Shown: positions 60,397 to 64,000 of the stretch, one piece after another | How the letters are laid out: each line of letters begins with the position of its first letter | How positions within the stretch are numbered: the stretch's first letter is position 1 | Assembly (NCBI GenBank): GCA_964596985.1 | Contig: CAZQWG010000010.1 | Span: forward strand, 1-64,000 | Direction of reading: 5' to 3' | DNA from: GCA-020345945 sp964596985 | GTDB lineage: Archaea; Thermoproteota; Bathyarchaeia; RBG-16-48-13; GCA-020345945 | Length of the DNA stretch: 64,000 nt | The notes under the pieces: generated by a model | The model's input: the letters and a program-made list of their open reading frames with translations, nothing else | Told to the model about the DNA's origin: nothing | Databases searched by the model: none | Translations under genes and position numbers: made by a program

Positions 60397-61008
60397 ATGA
60401 AGTCTGATCTTTGCATGATCCTGGTCAGAATAGATGCCTTGACCTTTGGTTCTTTTAAGTTGACGAGTGGGAAACTCAGTCCATACTACGTGGATCTACG
60501 GCTAGTTCCAAGCTATCCTGGAGCTTTCAAGAAGATAGTCGATCTCTATGTTAAGATGACCAACGAGCTGATTGGTCTGGATGCTTTTGATCGTGTCGCT
60601 GGGGTACCCACTGCTGGCATTCCCTTCTCGTCCGTACTCAGTTATCAGCTGAAGAAGCCGTTCCTATATGTAAGGATGGGTGAAAAGGAGCACGGGATGA
60701 GGAAACGTATTGAAGGTTTGCTTCTTCCTGGTGAAAGAGTCCTATTGGTGGATGATCTGGTGACGACCGGTAAGAACCTAATGGAGTCAGTTGATAAAGT
60801 GAGGGCTGAAGGAGCGATCGTGGAAGACGCGTTGGTTCTCGTAGACCGGGAAGAAGGAGGTGTACAGAACCTTTCGAAAAAGGCTGTTTATGTCCATTCT
60901 CTCTTGAAAATTAGTGAAGCAGCAGAGATCTTGTACGAATTGGACAAAATTGACAAGGGTCAACGTGACGCCATACTAAGACAAACCAAGAGTAAGAGTA
61001 GATCCTAA
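60397..61008 (+). CDS. pyrE: Orotate phosphoribosyltransferase
   Basis: 203 residues from ATG at 60397 (GTG at 60373 is possible). LTSGKLSPYYVDLR, KEHGMRKRIEG and the PRPP-binding LLVDDLVTTGKN are complete. Couples orotate to PRPP. The C-terminus is Lys/Arg-rich. Confidence 0.92.
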   Translation: MKSDLCMILVRIDALTFGSFKLTSGKLSPYYVDLRLVPSYPGAFKKIVDLYVKMTNELIGLDAFDRVAGVPTAGIPFSSVLSYQLKKPFLYVRMGEKEHGMRKRIEGLLLPGERVLLVDDLVTTGKNLMESVDKVRAEGAIVEDALVLVDREEGGVQNLSKKAVYVHSLLKISEAAEILYELDKIDKGQRDAILRQTKSKSRS

Positions 61009-61111
61009 GACTTCTGTTGTAGTCTATCGTTAACTCTCTGACTTTACCCTGAGTCCGGCGTTTTCATCGAGTCTGATCCCTCGATAATCTGATCTATGAA
61101 CCTGTACCTGC

Positions 61112-61270
61112 TTATTGCTGCAACTCAACCATCTTCCTCTGGAGCTGCTCGTTTAATGCACTGAGCTCCTTCACCTTTTGTTGGAGTTCCCCGCATTTCT
61201 TCAGTAATTGGTCATTTATTTCAAGAAAACTCTCCCACTGTTCTTTCTTGAGTGTGACTACTTCGCCCAA
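61112..61270 (-). CDS. 52-residue coiled-coil protein
   Basis: TTG at 61270 with GGGGG eight bases upstream, stop at 61112. Nearly all helical with Leu heptads (ELQQKVKELSALNEQLQRK). Unknown function; may dimerise or be a small regulator. Lies in an otherwise empty 400-bp gap. Confidence 0.6.
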   Translation of the reverse strand: MGEVVTLKKEQWESFLEINDQLLKKCGELQQKVKELSALNEQLQRKMVELQQ

Positions 61271-61390
61271 TTATTCTGCCCCCTGAAAGCGATTCCTGCA
61301 AGCTCAATTGCCTATTCACACAAATATATCCTATTAGTAGACGTGAATGTGCGCTTCTGTCCTATACACTAAGGATCACCGATACAAACA

Positions 61391-61398
61391 TTTTATGC
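61391..61398 (+). promoter_or_regulatory. TATA box giving a leaderless DUF2299 transcript
   Basis: TTTTATGC centred 26-28 bp before the ATG at 61422, so transcription should start at or within a few bases of the start codon. Confidence 0.6.
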
Positions 61399-61421
61399 AA
61401 AGATAACGGACTTTTAAACGG

Positions 61422-61973
61422 ATGAGCAAAACATCGTGCAAGATGCTAGGATACTATCAGGAGGAAATATCTGCCTTGGGCGAGGGTTCTGAAGAGATTG
61501 AGAAACGCATTAAGAACTGGCTGCAAACAGAAGGGATCTTCCGAGAGAGATTTCCAGATGATAAGGCTCGATTTCATTTGATTGCAGAGCTTCCCCCGGG
61601 CTCGGGGAGAAAGGTTCACATCATTCAACCGTCACATAAGAAGGATCTCATCCTTGTTGTTTCAACAATGGTGATTGACGATGTTCGTAGAGACCGGCTT
61701 AGGCGAATGAAGCGGAAAGAGAAAAACGATTTTCTATGGAATCTCCGATTTGGACTGTTGTTCAGAAAGAATTCCTTTCAAATGATGCCTGGTGCTGAAA
61801 ACATCCAGCGAATACAGGTAACGCACCCAATCTACTACGACGGACTCACAAAGAATGCTCTCATGGAGGCTATGCAGGAGAACTGGAAGTGCCATCTATA
61901 TATCGACTGGCTGTTTCAACGGGAGTTCGAGGAAAACCTGCAGCCTAAGGAACCGCCTCCATACCACGTTTAG
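61422..61973 (+). CDS. DUF2299-like archaeal protein
   Basis: 183 residues. EIEKRIKNWLQTEGIFRE then FHLIAELPPGSGRKVHIIQP and the helix NALMEAMQENWKCHL resemble DUF2299 proteins, small archaeal proteins of unknown function with a secretion-chaperone-like fold. Likely leaderless mRNA. Confidence 0.65.
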   Translation: MSKTSCKMLGYYQEEISALGEGSEEIEKRIKNWLQTEGIFRERFPDDKARFHLIAELPPGSGRKVHIIQPSHKKDLILVVSTMVIDDVRRDRLRRMKRKEKNDFLWNLRFGLLFRKNSFQMMPGAENIQRIQVTHPIYYDGLTKNALMEAMQENWKCHLYIDWLFQREFEENLQPKEPPPYHV

Positions 61974-62228
61974 ACTCGCTTCGACGGCGTCAAGCACAAT
62001 ACGTACATTATGAATGTTTTCGCCCCTTCTTGACATCCGATCCCCGCATGACTTCTTTGCCCCTGAAGTATCTTCTCGAATTTGAAGATTACACTGGGAA
62101 AGGTGATACTGCACTCGTAACTGTGCCTCGTCTTCCCTAAGCATCGGTAGTCTCAATGTCTGCCATAACGTCTATATCCTTGAATGAGCAGGTCAATCCT
62201 GCGGGAGAGTGTGCGCAGGAACAGAAGT

Positions 62229-62666
62229 ATGAATGTGGTACGAAACCCCTGCGAGAATCAACTCGACATGGCCGAGAGAGCCAAGAGGATAGAAGAGACA
62301 CTCAAAGAGCGATTTCCCGAGCAGGAGTTCAGAGTGAGCCCAATTCTCACAACATCGAAGCGTTTCCCGTTTCCCCTCGATAGCTCATCTTGTCGGTATC
62401 CTTGGATCGAAAGGATCTTGGCAAACGGAGGATTCATAGAAGTCTTCTGGGTTGACGGGATAAGTCAACAAAGAGTCGCTAGGATCCTATCTGAGGAAAA
62501 ACCTCTCATCGATTTTCACAGGGACGTCTCTCCTCGTAACTGGGACAAAGTAGCTGAGAGCGTCTGGTCCCGATTTCCCGGAGGGACCTTTCGGAACAAG
62601 GAAGACCTTACGTTTCAGATATTCGTAGACCATGAAATATGGAAAACGGATTTCCCGTCCACCTAG
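62229..62666 (+). CDS. Unknown protein
   Basis: 145 residues from ATG at 62229 (AGGA eight bases upstream); the frame is open further upstream. Helix MAERAKRIEETLKERFPEQ, then a beta-rich part with Trp residues and DFHRDVSP. Resembles the fold size of the DUF2299-like neighbour, perhaps a distant paralogue; not recognised. Confidence 0.5.
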   Translation: MNVVRNPCENQLDMAERAKRIEETLKERFPEQEFRVSPILTTSKRFPFPLDSSSCRYPWIERILANGGFIEVFWVDGISQQRVARILSEEKPLIDFHRDVSPRNWDKVAESVWSRFPGGTFRNKEDLTFQIFVDHEIWKTDFPST

Positions 62667-62672
62667 AATTCC

Positions 62673-62678
62673 TTTTTT
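62673..62678 (+). terminator. T-run terminator
   Basis: Six T between two convergent genes. Confidence 0.35.
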
Positions 62679-62681
62679 CCT

Positions 62682-62987
62682 TCACATCTGCCAACTTATC
62701 ACTACGAGGATCGCACCTATAGCCAACCTTAAAATCCTTGGGATATGTTCAGGTACGGTCTGGCCCAAGTACATTAGAATACTGACTAGTCCATCACAGA
62801 AGACCCAGAGTCCGCACGCAAGGAGAAGACGGTCCAATTCACTGAAATTGAAGCCGAATATCAAGACGAAAAGAGCAACGATCAGAATTGCCGGAATCCC
62901 TAGATGCTCGGTTCTCGGGATCTTCTTGAAAAAGAAGAGAATGACGAATACTATCACTGGGACGAGTAAGAGTTCTGGTGGAATCAT
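62682..62987 (-). CDS. Small membrane protein, three helices
   Basis: 101 residues. Hydrophobic helices at ~4-20, ~30-47 and ~58-78 plus a last one at ~85-100. Unknown function. Confidence 0.55.
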   Translation of the reverse strand: MIPPELLLVPVIVFVILFFFKKIPRTEHLGIPAILIVALFVLIFGFNFSELDRLLLACGLWVFCDGLVSILMYLGQTVPEHIPRILRLAIGAILVVISWQM

Positions 62988-63062
62988 CTCTCGATACCCT
63001 TCTTGATCAGCGTTTTATTTTCTGTGGAATAAAACTCCCGTTGCTGGGGCTCCTGTCGTGTG

Positions 63063-64000
63063 TTATGTCACTCCTAGCAAATCCATCATTAGGAGCGCAT
63101 ATATCTTTGTGGTATCGATGAGCCCGCTGATCGTGGCATACTCGTCATACGTATGAATGTTGTCCCCGCGACCTATGGCGTATGCGGCGAAGGGTCTATC
63201 GGGGTATTTCAGCTTGAACCATCCATGGTCACTCGAACTACCCGTCGGTCCTGTACCGATCGGAGGAGTGAAACCCAACACCTTGTCTACGGATCTTCGA
63301 AGAGCCTTGACGATAGGGGAGTCTGGCACTGACACAGAGAAATTCATCCATCTCTCCGGATTCCATACGACTTCGGCATCGAATTCTGAATCTTCTCTCT
63401 TCAACTCGTCGACCACAGCCTGAATCTCCGCCTGACCGTTCGCAAACGTCTCATGTTGCGGAATAAGCCTTCTGTCTATCTGAACTATACACCTATCCGG
63501 AACATTGTTACCCGCGGTGAAGGCTTGAACCAGGTTGATAGAGAACCTTCCCCTACCCTCGATCTCCACGTCACCAGCCTTGAACTTCAGCCGTCTGTTG
63601 TTGACCTCCTGCCCTAGCTCCTCGAGACGTAGTATGAGCTTCGCGGCCTTGACGGCTGCGTTCAAACCCTGATCGTTCCGACCGGTATGTGTGGTTTTTC
63701 CCTTGACTACGATCCTGTAATAGCCTCGCCCGTTGGCGGCTATTCCTATGGTCTTCCCAGAACCACCAACACTTGCGTATAGAAGGCAGTCTGTGTCGCA
63801 GAGCCCCTCATCCACAACGTATCTCATGCCCCTATGACCGCCGAACTCTTCGTCGCAGACAAAAGCGTAGACAATGTCGCCGTTCAGCGTCATCCCGGCG
63901 TCTCTTATCGTCTTTATCGCAAAAAGTAAAGGCGGTATAGGAAATTTGTGGTCGTTAACACCACGGCCGTAGATCTTGTCGCCTACAATATCTCCGCTGA
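63063..64000 (-). CDS. M20 family metallopeptidase, N-terminus beyond window
   Basis: The frame continues to the right edge. It includes YGRGVNDHK (metal-binding Asp), CDEEFGGHRG (catalytic Glu pair), the lid domain from ~GKTTHTGRNDQG, and the last metal His in NIHTYDE. ArgE/DapE/CPG2-type amidohydrolase; substrate unknown (acetylornithine-like or peptide). Confidence 0.88.
   Translation of the reverse strand, partial: SGDIVGDKIYGRGVNDHKFPIPPLLFAIKTIRDAGMTLNGDIVYAFVCDEEFGGHRGMRYVVDEGLCDTDCLLYASVGGSGKTIGIAANGRGYYRIVVKGKTTHTGRNDQGLNAAVKAAKLILRLEELGQEVNNRRLKFKAGDVEIEGRGRFSINLVQAFTAGNNVPDRCIVQIDRRLIPQHETFANGQAEIQAVVDELKREDSEFDAEVVWNPERWMNFSVSVPDSPIVKALRRSVDKVLGFTPPIGTGPTGSSSDHGWFKLKYPDRPFAAYAIGRGDNIHTYDEYATISGLIDTTKIYALLMMDLLGVT

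Noticed and set aside
1..64000. CRISPR arrays and rRNA genes
   Set aside because: No regularly spaced direct repeats with unique spacers and no rRNA-like sequence were seen on either strand.

Overview
The window is archaeal DNA. Evidence: a split aromatic pathway using aspartate kinase, ADH synthase and 3-dehydroquinate synthase II; a GHMP-type shikimate kinase; a thermosome subunit; RNA polymerase subunits Rpo6 and Rpo12; tRNA-splicing endonuclease; ribosomal protein S25e; TATA/BRE promoters; and frequent TTG/GTG starts. S25e points to the TACK or Asgard side rather than Euryarchaeota. A Bathyarchaeia-like host is my guess, not a demonstrated identity.

Positions 1 to about 20,310 are an integrated mobile element (virus or plasmid), with nearly every gene on the minus strand and joined by ATGA or TTGA overlaps. 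Reading in the direction of transcription (right to left), it starts with small DNA-binding and zinc-finger proteins (20.2-14.4 kb). Next come a GT-C-like membrane glycosyltransferase, membrane proteins, and a 569-residue protein whose gene carries eight TGTGACC iterons. A long series of small membrane proteins follows, with a YdjM-like protein and a methyltransferase. The series ends with a membrane/coiled-coil protein and a P-loop ATPase that resemble a virion-assembly, packaging or DNA-transfer module. No integrase is visible. The right end cuts a HerA-type ATPase gene just after its Walker A motif, so the rest of that gene should lie beyond the other end of the element, left of the window.

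Positions 20.3-31.5 kb hold the broken HerA gene, a membrane-anchored glycoside hydrolase, an RGG-tailed OB-fold protein, adenine deaminase, a ferredoxin gene pair, an M19-like protein, a NucS-like nuclease, a cupin, EndA and a DUF47 protein.

Positions 31.6-41.2 kb are the aromatic amino acid cluster: aspartate kinase, ADH synthase, DHQ synthase II, aroE, shikimate kinase, aroA, aroC, pheA, tyrA. It begins with a previously unannotated 26-codon leader ORF with its own promoter and ribosome-binding site. Seven of the ten codons 16-25 are Phe or Tyr, and a strong hairpin follows. This looks like leader-peptide attenuation in an archaeon and is the most striking signal in the window. No aroD is present.

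Positions 41.2-50.8 kb hold glyS, a 100-nt palindrome that may be a small RNA, rpo12, trm5-like, an ATP-grasp ligase, pyrF, ino1, a CopG-like regulator, rps25e and gcvH.

Positions 50.9-55.0 kb encode a compact [NiFe]-hydrogenase: HycB-like ferredoxin, 30-kDa (NuoC-like) subunit, HdrB-like CCG protein, catalytic large subunit, and a small subunit fused to a HycF-like ferredoxin. No membrane subunits are nearby, so it may be a soluble relative of group 4 enzymes. The remainder holds a GT2, the thermosome, rpo6, RimI, a LarA homologue, pyrE, DUF2299 and an M20 peptidase running off the edge.
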